From NCBI GenBank assembly GCA_012511615.1, contig JAAZFS010000229.1, forward strand, positions 1 to 6,109: DNA of 6,109 nt. The letters are read 5' to 3'. The stretch is from Elusimicrobiota bacterium (GTDB taxonomy: Bacteria > CG03 > SLGR01). This document shows positions 1 through 5,990 of this stretch, in pieces. The notes under the pieces were generated by a model that had not been told where the DNA came from, ran no database searches, and saw only the letters and a program-made list of their open reading frames with translations. Positions within the stretch are counted from its first letter, which is position 1. Each line of letters starts with the position of its first letter. The translations under genes and the position numbers were made by a program.

Positions 1-673
1 CATCAAGATAATCAAGTGCAGCTGATAGCCCAAGATAGGGAAAAATATAGCCGTCCATTTTCATTAGGAGGGGAATTCGCCTATTAACACCATCAGAATC
101 TGGTTCTGAATTTACATATCCTGAATTTTTAGCGACTTGGGCAAACTGGGAAATCGGTGGTAAAACCGTTTGAGCATCAATAAAATCCACCTCAGGATAG
201 TCTTCTACCTTTCCCAGACTAGATTTGAGCATAATTTCCTTTACCGGATCTAGCATATCATCTAGAGATTCAATACCAAATACTGGAGCCCCAAGTAGAG
301 ACAAAAAAGGAAAATAAACTCTTCCATTACGGGCGGAGGCTCCAGCCAGTAGACGGTCGTCTATAGGAAAATCTGCAGAGGTTTCTGTATAGAGTATATC
401 TAGAACCATCTGCTGGGGAGGAAGTACAGACAGGGTATTTATAAAACTACCTATAATACCCCGCCGCCAGGGCCAGCGACCAATAAGGTCTATACTGTAA
501 TCGTCCATCGCAGCAATAAAAACATTTTCAGATACCAGACTCTCACCGCGGACTCGAAAACGCCAATCTATAGTTTTATATTCCAGAGTTTTTCCGATTT
601 TTGTGGCATACATAATTACCGGAATAAAGGGCAGGAGTATTATGAGGATTAGGGTGGAGCGTCTTTTTTTCAT
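1..673 (-). CDS. CHASE2-domain membrane sensor protein, N-terminal part (3' end outside window)
   Basis: An uninterrupted frame of 224 codons starts at the ATG at 671-673 and runs off the left edge. Seen: a basic start (MKKRR), one hydrophobic segment at about residues 7-23 that should act as an uncleaved membrane anchor, then a long non-membrane region. That region carries the hallmarks of CHASE2: DWRFRVRG (36-43), a strand plus AMDDYS (55-60), GRWPWRRG (65-72), LDILYTE (91-97), GYVN..PDSDGVNRRIPL (185-202) and a closing Y/F-rich segment. Known of the family: CHASE2 is an extracytoplasmic ligand-sensing domain, usually followed by further membrane helices and a cytoplasmic adenylate or diguanylate cyclase, histidine kinase or Ser/Thr kinase. 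Which output this one has cannot be seen. The start is forced by an in-frame TAA a few codons upstream; a later Met (residue 21) would destroy the anchor. No well-spaced Shine-Dalgarno is present: the nearest purine run, AAGGGG, is about 21 nt upstream. It follows hisI by 71 bp on the same strand with no visible terminator, so read-through transcription is possible. Confidence 0.9.
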   Translation of the reverse strand, partial: MKKRRSTLILIILLPFIPVIMYATKIGKTLEYKTIDWRFRVRGESLVSENVFIAAMDDYSIDLIGRWPWRRGIIGSFINTLSVLPPQQMVLDILYTETSADFPIDDRLLAGASARNGRVYFPFLSLLGAPVFGIESLDDMLDPVKEIMLKSSLGKVEDYPEVDFIDAQTVLPPISQFAQVAKNSGYVNSEPDSDGVNRRIPLLMKMDGYIFPYLGLSAALDYLD

Positions 674-679
674 TATGTT

Positions 680-707
680 TTATATTAAATAAAACCCCTT
701 AATATAA
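680..707. repeat. 9-bp perfect inverted repeat in the leader of the CHASE2 gene
   Basis: TTATATTAA (680-688) and TTAATATAA (699-707) are perfect reverse complements separated by 10 bases. The dyad ends 6 bases before the sensor gene's ATG. On the transcribed strand the loop contains GGGG, part of the only SD-like sequence of this gene. It could be an operator or a weak RNA hairpin, but the arms are all A/T and chance is a real alternative. It is not a rho-independent terminator: there is no GC stem and no U tract. Confidence 0.4.
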
Positions 708-744
708 TTTCTATATCTTTATGTATTTTTCAGAATCATCCAAG

Positions 745-1125
745 TTATTTATCGTACATTTGAGAAGGGTCAATCACCTTGTCTTCGGAAACAGTCCATC
801 CCTTCTCCCCCCATTTTTTAAAAAAGCAACTTCGATATCCCTTATGGCAAGAGCAGTTACCTTTCTGTTCTACTTTCAAAAGAATTGTATCCATATCGCA
901 ATCAATTTGAATATCTTTAACTATCTGAAAATTTCCTGACTCTTCCCCCTTGGTCCAGAACTTATTACGACTTCTCGAAAAATAACAGGCCTTTCCAGTC
1001 TCAATGGTTTTCTTTAGTGATTCTGGGCTCATATATGCAAGCATCAATACACGACCATCGGCGTAATCCTGAGCCACACAGGGAATAAGACCCTGGTCAT
1101 TTAGTTTAATTTCACCTATATCCAT
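745..1125 (-). CDS. hisI: Phosphoribosyl-AMP cyclohydrolase (monofunctional HisI)
   Basis: Opens the adenine ring of phosphoribosyl-AMP to give ProFAR, the third step of histidine synthesis, in the cytoplasm. The 126-residue length fits the single-domain family. Seen in order: YFSRSRNKFWTKGEESGN (48-65), the family's substrate-loop motif; DCDMD (75-79), giving the three Mg-binding aspartates D75, D77 and D79; and CSCHKGYRSCFF (91-102), which with C76 gives the Zn-binding cysteines (C76, C93, C100 by analogy with the archaeal enzyme). All key residues are present. There is no HisE (phosphoribosyl-ATP pyrophosphatase) domain at the C-terminus; the protein simply ends after a short tail, so HisE must be encoded elsewhere. 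The start lies one base past the hisA stop, with the hisA 3' end (AAAGGG) providing a loosely spaced SD, so translation is probably coupled to hisA. It is the last his gene of the operon and ends with TAA. Confidence 0.95.
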   Translation of the reverse strand: MDIGEIKLNDQGLIPCVAQDYADGRVLMLAYMSPESLKKTIETGKACYFSRSRNKFWTKGEESGNFQIVKDIQIDCDMDTILLKVEQKGNCSCHKGYRSCFFKKWGEKGWTVSEDKVIDPSQMYDK

Positions 1126-1126
1126 A

Positions 1127-1858
1127 TCATTTTTTCCCTTTTGTTATTTCTAAGGATTTTTCAAGAAAATCGGATGTAGAAAACATAGCTTTTCCCACAA
1201 TTGCACCCCTCAAATTAGGAAGCTGAAGATTTAAGAGATTTCTTATGTCTTCAGGAGAAGAAACTCCGCCGGCGCTTATAACCCCCATACCGACGCTCTC
1301 AGACATTTCTCTTATCCATTCAAGATTAGGACCGGTTAGCATCCCATCTCTTGAAATATCTGTGATTATTATCTCATCCACGCCCTCATCTTCCATCCTA
1401 CGCGCAAAATCAATAGCGCACAAATCCGTAACGTCAGTCCAAGCAGATATGGCAACGCGACCATTTTTTGCATCTATGCCCGCTATTATTCTCTGGGGAT
1501 ATTTTTTTATAAGCTTTCTCAAGAAATCTAAATTTTGCACTGCAGAGGTGCCAATTATTATTTTTGCCACACCGGCATCTAAAAGAAAAGAAGCGGTATC
1601 GATATCTCTTATCCCCCCCCCTACTTGTATGGGTACGCTGAGCTCTTCTGCTATTTGGACAATCTGACTACTATTTACTGGACGGCCCTCAAAAGCCCCA
1701 TCAAGGTCAATGATATGAACTCTCTCAGCGCCCTCATTCTCCCAGCGCTTGGCGATTTTTACAGGGTCAGAGGAGTATATTATCTCATCTGCCGCCTTCC
1801 CTTGCGATAAGCGGACACAATTTCCACCCTTAATATCTACTGCAGGTATAACCAGCAT
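1127..1858 (-). CDS. hisA: ProFAR isomerase (1-(5-phosphoribosyl)-5-[(5-phosphoribosylamino)methylideneamino]imidazole-4-carboxamide isomerase)
   Basis: Catalyses the Amadori rearrangement of ProFAR to PRFAR, the fourth step of histidine synthesis. The 243 residues form the usual single (beta/alpha)8 barrel. Seen: IPAVDIKGG near the N-terminus with the catalytic Asp D8; IIDLDGA (49-55); the first phosphate-binding loop QVGGGIR (78-84); GIDAKNG with the second catalytic Asp D129; TDISRDGMLTG (166-176); and the second phosphate loop SAGGVSSPEDI (195-205). The W at 140 and the absence of HisF-type motifs favour HisA over its paralogue HisF. The ATG directly abuts the hisB stop, and AAAGGA within the hisB end supplies the SD. 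The gene ends with TGA, one base before hisI. Its product must be passed to HisF/HisH, which the window lacks. The QVGGG loop is encoded by an uninterrupted run of nine G. Confidence 0.96.
   Translation of the reverse strand: MLVIPAVDIKGGNCVRLSQGKAADEIIYSSDPVKIAKRWENEGAERVHIIDLDGAFEGRPVNSSQIVQIAEELSVPIQVGGGIRDIDTASFLLDAGVAKIIIGTSAVQNLDFLRKLIKKYPQRIIAGIDAKNGRVAISAWTDVTDLCAIDFARRMEDEGVDEIIITDISRDGMLTGPNLEWIREMSESVGMGVISAGGVSSPEDIRNLLNLQLPNLRGAIVGKAMFSTSDFLEKSLEITKGKK
1613..1621 (-). repeat. G9 homopolymer inside hisA
   Basis: Nine consecutive C on the plus strand (G on the coding strand) encode Gly80-Gly82 of HisA as GGG-GGG-GGG, preceded by the final A of the Val79 codon. The reading frame is intact on both sides. 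Long G tracts are prone to slippage in replication and in some sequencing chemistries. Confidence 0.9.
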
Positions 1859-2443
1859 TTAAAGTTTTCCTTTGGTTGAAGGAATATCACTTCCAGTTAT
1901 TCTAATCGCCTGCTCTAGAGATTTTGCTAAACTTTTAAAAATAGCCTCGGCCATATGGTGATTATTCTCTCCACAAGGAACAGACACATTAACTGCAACG
2001 CCAAGAGTCCTTGAAAAAGCAATCAGGAACTCTTTTATGAGCGAGTAATCAAAATCTGATGGTCTATCCCAAGGAGTAGGAAATTCCACATCATATACAA
2101 GCACTCCCCGCCCTGATATATCAATCGCAGTCTCCGCCCGGGCCTCATCCATGGGAACCATTGCCCAGCCATAGCGGGCTATACCCTTCTTGTCTCCAAG
2201 CGCAGATAGCAGGGCCTCGCCTAAGAGAATACCAGTATCTTCCACCGTATGGTGTGCATCTATATGGGTATCACCACTAGCCTTGATTTTCAAATCTATA
2301 CCCGAATGACGAGATAACTGATCAAGCATATGGTTTAAAAATCCGCATGGAGTATCTATCTGATATTTTCCCTCTCCGTCCAAGTTTAATGTTATTTCTA
2401 TCTCTGTTTCATTGGTTTTTCTTTTTTTTGTGATTTTTCTCAT
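1859..2443 (-). CDS. hisB: Imidazoleglycerol-phosphate dehydratase (monofunctional HisB)
   Basis: Dehydrates imidazole glycerol phosphate to imidazole acetol phosphate; a Mn-dependent cytoplasmic enzyme that assembles as a 24-mer in characterised members. At 194 residues it is the single-domain form, without the N-terminal histidinol-phosphatase domain of the enteric HisB fusion. Seen: GFLNHMLDQLSRHSG (34-48) with H38 and H46; H60 and D62 in DTHID; the metal-binding cluster HHTVEDTG (64-71); the second cluster ENNHHMAEAIFKS (159-171) with H162, H163 and E166; and the family C-terminus IPSTKG. All metal ligands are in place. The start overlaps the hisC stop as ATGA, with a strong SD (AAGGGAGG, 2448-2455) inside the hisC end. 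The TAA stop is followed immediately by hisA; in many bacteria hisH lies between these two genes and here it does not. Confidence 0.97.
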   Translation of the reverse strand: MRKITKKRKTNETEIEITLNLDGEGKYQIDTPCGFLNHMLDQLSRHSGIDLKIKASGDTHIDAHHTVEDTGILLGEALLSALGDKKGIARYGWAMVPMDEARAETAIDISGRGVLVYDVEFPTPWDRPSDFDYSLIKEFLIAFSRTLGVAVNVSVPCGENNHHMAEAIFKSLAKSLEQAIRITGSDIPSTKGKL

Positions 2444-3480
2444 TCTGCCTCCCTTAATGCTTTAAGAAAATTTTTATTTTCATCCTCTGTCCCAACTGTA
2501 ACTCTGAGAAAACTCTTGAGATTGGGGTCAGAAAACTCTCTGGCTTTTATTTTGTGTTTTTTAAGGGAAGCCATCACACCCTCAAACTTCTCAATTTTCA
2601 TTAAAATAAAATTTGCATCTGACTCAAAAGGACTTATTCCCTCAATTTGCTTTAATTGAGCGTACATTTTCTCCCTTGAAGAAAGAAGTTTTTCCACTGA
2701 TTCAAGGGCATCTTCCCTATAATCAAGTACCGTTTCAATAATAATTTCATTGAGTACGCTGAAATTGTAAGGAAGCTGGGCCTTTTTCATATCTTTGGAT
2801 AGATTTACCGGAAGAACCATATATCCCGCCCTAATGCCCGCCAGAGAAAAAGCTTTTGAAAAAGTTCTGAGTACCAAAAGATTATCATATTCTTTCACCA
2901 TTCCAACAAAGCTTTTCTTGGAAAATTCATAGTAGGCTTCGTCAAGAACCACCAGGCTGCCAGACTCCTCTATCACCCTTTCTATATCAGAAATTTCAAA
3001 AGAATTTCCAGTAGGATTGTGGGGATAAGTTATAAATATAATATCTGCACCAGAAGATATGAGACTCTCAACTGGCAGGGAAAAATCCTCATTCAAAGGA
3101 AATCCCTTATAGGAAGTCCCTGTAAGATCACTTAAAATCCTATACATTGAAAAAGTCGGCTCCGCTGTTGCTACCAAACGGCCAGGTCCACCACAAGCCA
3201 ATAGAATAAGTTCTATCAGTTCATCTGACCCATTTCCTAAAAGTATCTTATCTGGATGGCATCCAGCATAGTCTGCAAGTTTTTTATACATTCGACTCTT
3301 TTCGAAGCTGGGATAACGGTTGAGACTGAGGTCCTGAATTCGATTTTGAATTTCTAACTTTATATGGTCTGGAAGCTCATAAGGGTTCTCTTGGGCATCA
3401 AGCTTTATTTCCCCTTCACTTACATCAGAGGCTGTATAGGGCTTAAGTTTCCTTATTCTTTCAAGAACAAATTCCTTCAT
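2440..3480 (-). CDS. hisC: Histidinol-phosphate aminotransferase
   Basis: A PLP enzyme that transfers the amino group of glutamate to imidazole acetol phosphate, giving histidinol phosphate. The 346 residues match the usual length of fold-type I HisC. Seen: LDAQENPYELP (28-37), the substrate-binding N-terminal segment; RYPSFE (55-60); GNGSDELIELI (82-92), the PLP-phosphate region; YPHNPTGN (152-159) with N155; LDEAYYEF (179-186) with D180, which contacts the PLP ring nitrogen, and Y183; RTFSKAFSLAGIRAGY (205-220) with the Schiff-base lysine K209 and R217; and FLRVTVGT with R326, the likely substrate carboxylate/phosphate contact. No residue is missing. The ATG overlaps the hisD stop by four bases, with a purine-rich SD (GAGGGTGG) about 7 nt upstream; the TGA stop overlaps hisB. 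Some members also act on aromatic amino acids, but the operon position makes histidine synthesis the main role. Confidence 0.96.
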   Translation of the reverse strand: MKEFVLERIRKLKPYTASDVSEGEIKLDAQENPYELPDHIKLEIQNRIQDLSLNRYPSFEKSRMYKKLADYAGCHPDKILLGNGSDELIELILLACGGPGRLVATAEPTFSMYRILSDLTGTSYKGFPLNEDFSLPVESLISSGADIIFITYPHNPTGNSFEISDIERVIEESGSLVVLDEAYYEFSKKSFVGMVKEYDNLLVLRTFSKAFSLAGIRAGYMVLPVNLSKDMKKAQLPYNFSVLNEIIIETVLDYREDALESVEKLLSSREKMYAQLKQIEGISPFESDANFILMKIEKFEGVMASLKKHKIKAREFSDPNLKSFLRVTVGTEDENKNFLKALREAE

Positions 3481-4652
3481 TCTTTTTCCACCCTCTTTTT
3501 AAGAGAAAGTGCATGATACTTCATGCCTTCTTCTTCCGCAATAAGAATTATACCTGGAGCCGACCAGGCTATTCCCTCTCCTGTGGCGGTTATAAAAGCT
3601 ACATTTTTAAGAAATGTGCGGACACAAAGACCTTCGGAAAAACGGGCAGTTCTTCCAGTAGGTAGAGTATGGGAAGGTCCAGCCCAGTAGTCTCCGAGAG
3701 CAACTGGTGAAAAGTGGCCAATAAATACCGCCCCCGCATTCCTTATTTCCCCTATAATAAGCTCAAGATTTGAGGGTTCGCACATCAATTGCAGATGTTC
3801 TGGAGCAATCCGGTTTGATTCAGAAGCGGCATGAATCGGCGTCTTAACCCGAATAATTTCTATTTGCTTTGAAAATTCCCTAGGAAGTAGCCTTGCGACT
3901 CTTGATAAAATCGTACTGTCCCAAGAAATAAGATAGGCCTTGGCTTCCGGGTCATGCTCCGCCTGTGCAGATAAATCCGTAGCTATAATGTCAGGGTCCT
4001 GATCCTCATCAGCAATCAAAGCTACTTCGCTGGGACCGGCGGCCATATCTATACCCACAACACCTTCAGCGTTGAGGAGGCTCTTGGCTCTCTGCACAAA
4101 GCTATTTCCAGGGCCCACAATAAGATCCACTTGAGGAATAGTTTCTGTGCCGTATGCCATAGCTGCAATAGAATGAGCGCCTCCAACTCTAAACATGCGC
4201 GATACACCCGAGAGCTTAGCCGCATAGCAGAGGGCGGGAGTTATGTTTCCTGGTGGAGAAGAGACTATCACCTCTTCTACTCCCACCTCACGAGCCAGAA
4301 TGGCCGTCATAAGGACAGTAGATGGATAACTATAGCGCCCACCAGGTACATAAACCCCACATTTTTTAACCGGGATAAACCTAGAGGTTATATGAATACC
4401 TTTCTTCTCATATTCAACCTCTTTTAAAGCGGCAACCTCACTCCGAGCATAATCTGAAACATTCTCAGCAGCCTGACTAATAGCCGCCGCAAGATTTTTA
4501 GGAGTCTCTGCTGCCATCCTGTTTATTTCCTCACGGCTTATTTCAATTTCACCCGGATCCAGCCGCACGCGATCAAATTTCGCGGAAAATTTAATTAAAG
4601 CTCTGTCCCCCGATCTCTTTACTTCTCTAATAATTCTTTTTACTCTACCCAT
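3477..4652 (-). CDS. hisD: Histidinol dehydrogenase, N-terminally short
   Basis: Oxidises histidinol to histidine in two NAD-dependent steps, the end of the pathway; a Zn enzyme. Seen: RVGGAHSIAAMAYGTE (155-170); IVGPGN (178-183); IDMAAGPSEVALIADE (201-216), the family signature; Zn ligands Q230 and H233 in QAEH, D321 in GDYWAGPSH and H380 near the C-terminus; and the catalytic pair E285-H286 in APEHLQL. The 391 residues are short for a family of about 425-435. The missing part is the N-terminus: VKRIIREVKRSGDRAL aligns without gaps to E. coli HisD from about residue 36, so roughly 32 residues are absent. No longer start exists, because an in-frame TAA lies at 4671-4673, seven codons upstream of the ATG. 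That ATG has a good SD (GGGAG, 7-nt spacer) inside the 3' end of murA, which it overlaps by 13 bp. The NAD-side motif reads GGAHS where E. coli has GGAQA. The catalytic core looks complete, so I expect an active enzyme. Confidence 0.95.
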   Translation of the reverse strand: MGRVKRIIREVKRSGDRALIKFSAKFDRVRLDPGEIEISREEINRMAAETPKNLAAAISQAAENVSDYARSEVAALKEVEYEKKGIHITSRFIPVKKCGVYVPGGRYSYPSTVLMTAILAREVGVEEVIVSSPPGNITPALCYAAKLSGVSRMFRVGGAHSIAAMAYGTETIPQVDLIVGPGNSFVQRAKSLLNAEGVVGIDMAAGPSEVALIADEDQDPDIIATDLSAQAEHDPEAKAYLISWDSTILSRVARLLPREFSKQIEIIRVKTPIHAASESNRIAPEHLQLMCEPSNLELIIGEIRNAGAVFIGHFSPVALGDYWAGPSHTLPTGRTARFSEGLCVRTFLKNVAFITATGEGIAWSAPGIILIAEEEGMKYHALSLKKRVEKE

Positions 4653-5902
4653 ATATCTGCTCCCAGTCTCTTAAGCACAGGAACCAAATCCGCATAACCT
4701 CTCTCAATATGATGAACCCCTGAAATTTCTGTCCGCCCTTTTGCCGCAAGACCCGCAATAACAAGAGCCGCTCCACCCCTTAAATCCATAGCCATCACAG
4801 GGGCTCCACTCAAGAAGCTAACTCCATTAAGTATCGCTGAGTCTCCTCGCACCTCAATATCCGCTCCCATCCGCATCAGCTCAGCACAATGGAGGAAACG
4901 ATTTTCAAAGACTGCTTCAGTAACAACACTGGTCCCTTTGGCAAGCGATAAGAGTGCCACGGCTGGAGCCTGAAGATCTGTGGGAAATCCGGGATAGGGT
5001 GCGGTCATTATTTCTCCGCCCTTCAGGCGCGATATCCCCTTTATATGAATGAAATTTTCTCCAGTTTCTATGTCTGCCCCACATTCGCGCAGCTTCCCGG
5101 TTACAGCTTCCAAAGTTTCGGGTGCTGAAAAATCTATTTTAATATCAGCATTTTTAAGAGCCCCAGCCATAAGGTAGGTCCCTGCCTGAATCCTATCATC
5201 CATAACAGTATACTCCACAGGGCGAAACTTATTTACACCCCTTACCCTGAGGGAAGAAGGACTATGTTCAATATCAGCCCCCATCTCTTTAAGAAAATTG
5301 ACCATATCTTCAATTTCTGGTTCACGAGCAATATTTTCAATTACAGTTAAACCCTCTGCACGAACGGCAGCAGCAAGCAGGTTTTCAGTAGCGCCTACTG
5401 AAGGATAATCAAGATATATATCCGCGCCTTTCAGTCTCTTTGAGCTGAGATGAACTATCCCTCCAGACATGCTATATTTCGCCCCCATGGCAGTAAAACC
5501 CTTCAAGTGGAGATCAATCGGACGAATGCCAATCGCACACCCCCCCGGAAGCGGGACTCTAATTTTATTGAGCCTGCCTGAAAGCGCACCCATTACAAGA
5601 ACTGACGCACGAAGTTTCTTAACCTGTTCGTATGGAGCTTCGCCTCCATTACTGATACTTCCGGTTACGGTAACAGTTCCATTTTCCCGCCTAACATCTT
5701 TGCCGAATATCCTGAGCATTTTAATCATAACAGATATGTCAGCAAGGTCTGGCACGTTATTAATCACACATTTCTCATCTGTAATTAGAGTTGAAGCAAG
5801 TATAGGAAGAGCAGCGTTTTTCGAGCCTCCCACACTCACCCTCCCTCTAAGGCGGGCCGGACCCTCTATTATTATTCTTGTTGAGTTTTCTGTATTCTGC
5901 AT
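4640..5902 (-). CDS. murA: UDP-N-acetylglucosamine 1-carboxyvinyltransferase (MurA)
   Basis: Transfers enolpyruvate from PEP to UDP-GlcNAc, the first committed step of peptidoglycan synthesis, in the cytoplasm. The 420 residues match the family (about 419). Seen: GGSKNAALPIL (25-35) with K28 and N29, which bind substrate; LRASVLVMG (97-105) with R98; the active-site loop PLPGGCAIGIRPIDLH (117-132) with Cys122 equivalent to E. coli Cys115, the fosfomycin target (the Asp variant of naturally resistant enzymes is not present); GFPTDLQAP (305-313) with the catalytic D309; MDLRGGAALVIAG (372-384); and HIERGYADL (398-406) near the C-terminus. The start has an SD (AGGA, 7-nt spacer). The gene lies directly after prmC and its TAA lies inside hisD, so hisD translation is probably coupled to murA. 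Placing murA upstream of his genes is common in several proteobacterial groups; the shared operon is presumably historical, as no biochemical link is known. Confidence 0.97.
   Translation of the reverse strand: MQNTENSTRIIIEGPARLRGRVSVGGSKNAALPILASTLITDEKCVINNVPDLADISVMIKMLRIFGKDVRRENGTVTVTGSISNGGEAPYEQVKKLRASVLVMGALSGRLNKIRVPLPGGCAIGIRPIDLHLKGFTAMGAKYSMSGGIVHLSSKRLKGADIYLDYPSVGATENLLAAAVRAEGLTVIENIAREPEIEDMVNFLKEMGADIEHSPSSLRVRGVNKFRPVEYTVMDDRIQAGTYLMAGALKNADIKIDFSAPETLEAVTGKLRECGADIETGENFIHIKGISRLKGGEIMTAPYPGFPTDLQAPAVALLSLAKGTSVVTEAVFENRFLHCAELMRMGADIEVRGDSAILNGVSFLSGAPVMAMDLRGGAALVIAGLAAKGRTEISGVHHIERGYADLVPVLKRLGADIWVE
4660..4664 (-). promoter_or_regulatory. Shine-Dalgarno of hisD within the end of murA
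   Basis: GGGAG sits 7 nt before the hisD ATG (4650-4652), inside the last codons of murA. It supports the short hisD start, which is in any case the only ATG after the in-frame TAA at 4671-4673. Confidence 0.7.
5540..5546 (-). repeat. G7 homopolymer at the MurA active-site loop
   Basis: Seven G on the coding strand span the codons of Pro119 (third base), Gly120 and Gly121, immediately before catalytic Cys122. The frame is intact. Confidence 0.85.
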
Positions 5903-5967
5903 GTAAAAATCCTGTCCATTCCGCTGTAATCTTTTATATATACCGCATCTTTCAAACTTTTATTGGC
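5872..5967 (-). other. In-frame coding extension of prmC beyond its TGA stop
   Basis: Directly after the TGA at 5968-5970 the same frame stays open for 31 codons to a TAA at 5872-5874, overlapping the first 31 bases of murA. It encodes ANKSLKDAVYIKDYSG followed by MDRIFTCRI and a short polar tail. The string VYIKDYSGMDRIFTCR matches the conserved last two strands of PrmC (compare VETCRDYGDNERVTLGR in E. coli). The stretch is therefore the original end of the prmC gene. Whether it is translated depends on what happens at the TGA. The last codons after RI (QKTQQE) fall in murA DNA and look unconserved. Confidence 0.75.
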
Positions 5968-5990
5968 TCACGCAGCACTTAATACCGCAT
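5940..5990. repeat. 9-bp direct repeat flanking the prmC TGA
   Basis: ATACCGCAT occurs at 5940-5948 and 5982-5990, 42 bases apart, which is exactly 14 codons. The TGA at 5968-5970 lies between the copies. Recombination or slippage between the repeats would delete 42 bp including the stop and keep the frame. The region has normal family length as it stands, so the segment is not an obvious insertion. Confidence 0.5.

Noticed and set aside
674..744. Rho-independent terminator after hisI
   Set aside because: The only dyad is A/T-only with no GC-rich stem and no U tract after it.
816..829. TTTTTTAAAAAA run in hisI as a possible programmed frameshift site
   Set aside because: In the hisI frame the codons are TTT TTT AAA AAA, which does not fit the X XXY YYZ slippery phase, and the conserved HisI motif ends just before it with a normal C-terminus.
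721..939. Plus-strand open frame of 72 codons starting in the hisI-sensor gap
   Set aside because: It is antisense to well-supported hisI, with no family resemblance and low-complexity content; a shadow frame.
1245..1810. Two plus-strand open frames antisense to hisA
   Set aside because: hisA is unambiguous on the minus strand; these carry no recognisable motif.
4131..4427. Plus-strand open frame antisense to hisD
   Set aside because: It is opposite the conserved HisD core and has no domain signal.
5469..5906. Long plus-strand open frame (145 codons) antisense to murA
   Set aside because: It lies opposite the conserved MurA N-terminal half; length alone is weak evidence in a coding region, and no motif is seen.
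5903..5967. A promoter for murA in the gap after the prmC TGA
   Set aside because: A TATATATAAA stretch resembles a -10 element, but no -35 hexamer lies at an acceptable distance, and the bases are explained as prmC coding sequence.
5968..5970. Reassignment of TGA to a sense codon in this organism (as in Gracilibacteria/SR1)
   Set aside because: hisA, hisC and hisD end in TGA at the expected positions and about 1,700 codons of the other complete genes contain no in-frame TGA.
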